Source: an uncultured bacterium (GTDB taxonomy: Bacteria; Bacteroidota; Ignavibacteria; Kapaibacteriales; UBA4661). From it: DNA of 14,384 nt. Of the stretch, positions 14,334 through 14,384 are shown piece after piece. The first letter of the stretch is position 1, and each line of letters opens with the position of its first letter. Under the pieces are notes generated by a model, which was not told the origin of the DNA, searched no databases, and saw only the letters and a list, made by a program, of their open reading frames with translations. Both the position numbers and the translations under genes were made by a program. The stretch spans positions 1 through 14,384 of the forward strand of contig CALCNX010000148.1 of NCBI GenBank assembly GCA_937899715.1, written 5' to 3'.

Positions 14334-14384
14334 AGATCGGAAGAGCACACGTCTGAACTCCAGTCACTAGCTTGTATCTCGTAT
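14334..14384 (+). other. Illumina TruSeq adapter and index (sequencing artefact)
   Basis: AGATCGGAAGAGCACACGTC at 14334-14353 and the following bases to 14367 are the standard TruSeq read-1 3' adapter. An 8-base index, TAGCTTGT (14368-14375), follows, then ATCTCGTAT, the start of the P7 side. This is not genomic DNA and the true sequence ends at 14333. Confidence 0.98.

Overview
The window looks like a complete or near-complete assembly contig, not a genomic segment with natural ends. Its left edge cuts into an open gene. Its last 51 bases (14334-14384) are Illumina TruSeq adapter plus index, so the biological sequence stops at 14333. The gene families suggest the Bacteroidota/Chlorobiota (FCB) group, perhaps an Ignavibacteria- or Kapaibacteria-like lineage. 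The supporting evidence is a Reg_prop/Y_Y_Y sensor kinase, Bacteroidetes-style TTTG-N19-TAnnTTTG promoters, weak or absent Shine-Dalgarno sites at many starts, and secreted TPR and lipoprotein genes. The lineage is an inference, because no rRNA or core marker gene is present.

Layout. Positions 2-3370 hold a two-component pair: a 5'-truncated periplasmic-propeller histidine kinase and a NarL/LuxR-type response regulator. Positions 3498-4272 hold a UPF0175 antitoxin / DUF3368 PIN toxin pair with overlapping ends. Positions 4387-5646 encode an exported TPR protein with a C-terminal membrane region. Positions 5723-7876 hold a DUF3592-like membrane protein, an unrecognised Trp/Cys-rich protein and a small membrane-anchored protein with repeated Asp-Ser motifs. 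Positions 8144-11626 hold an AT-richer pair: a secreted TPR protein with a caspase-like (C14) protease domain, and a lipoprotein with a DUF3298/RsiV-like C-terminus. A shortened stand-alone receiver follows at 11689-11982. On the minus strand lie an XRE-ImmA/IrrE regulator-protease (12557-13606) and a downstream PIN protein (12026-12523). Divergent from these, on the plus strand, are a small unknown gene and a small HNH nuclease (13701-14242).

Two observations tie the genes together. First, a promoter-like module of about 53 bp, with the same internal spacing each time, sits upstream of three genes: the response regulator, the membrane TPR gene and the TPR-caspase gene. This suggests a common regulon, possibly controlled by the response regulator itself. 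Second, the C-terminal tail of the ImmA protein aligns without gaps to the core of the UPF0175 antitoxin elsewhere in the window, and both are encoded directly upstream of a PIN-domain gene. The XRE-ImmA protein may therefore be repressor, protease and PIN-neutralising antitoxin in one chain. An inverted repeat covering both divergent promoters could link its control to the HNH nuclease operon.

No tRNA, rRNA, CRISPR array or insertion sequence was seen.
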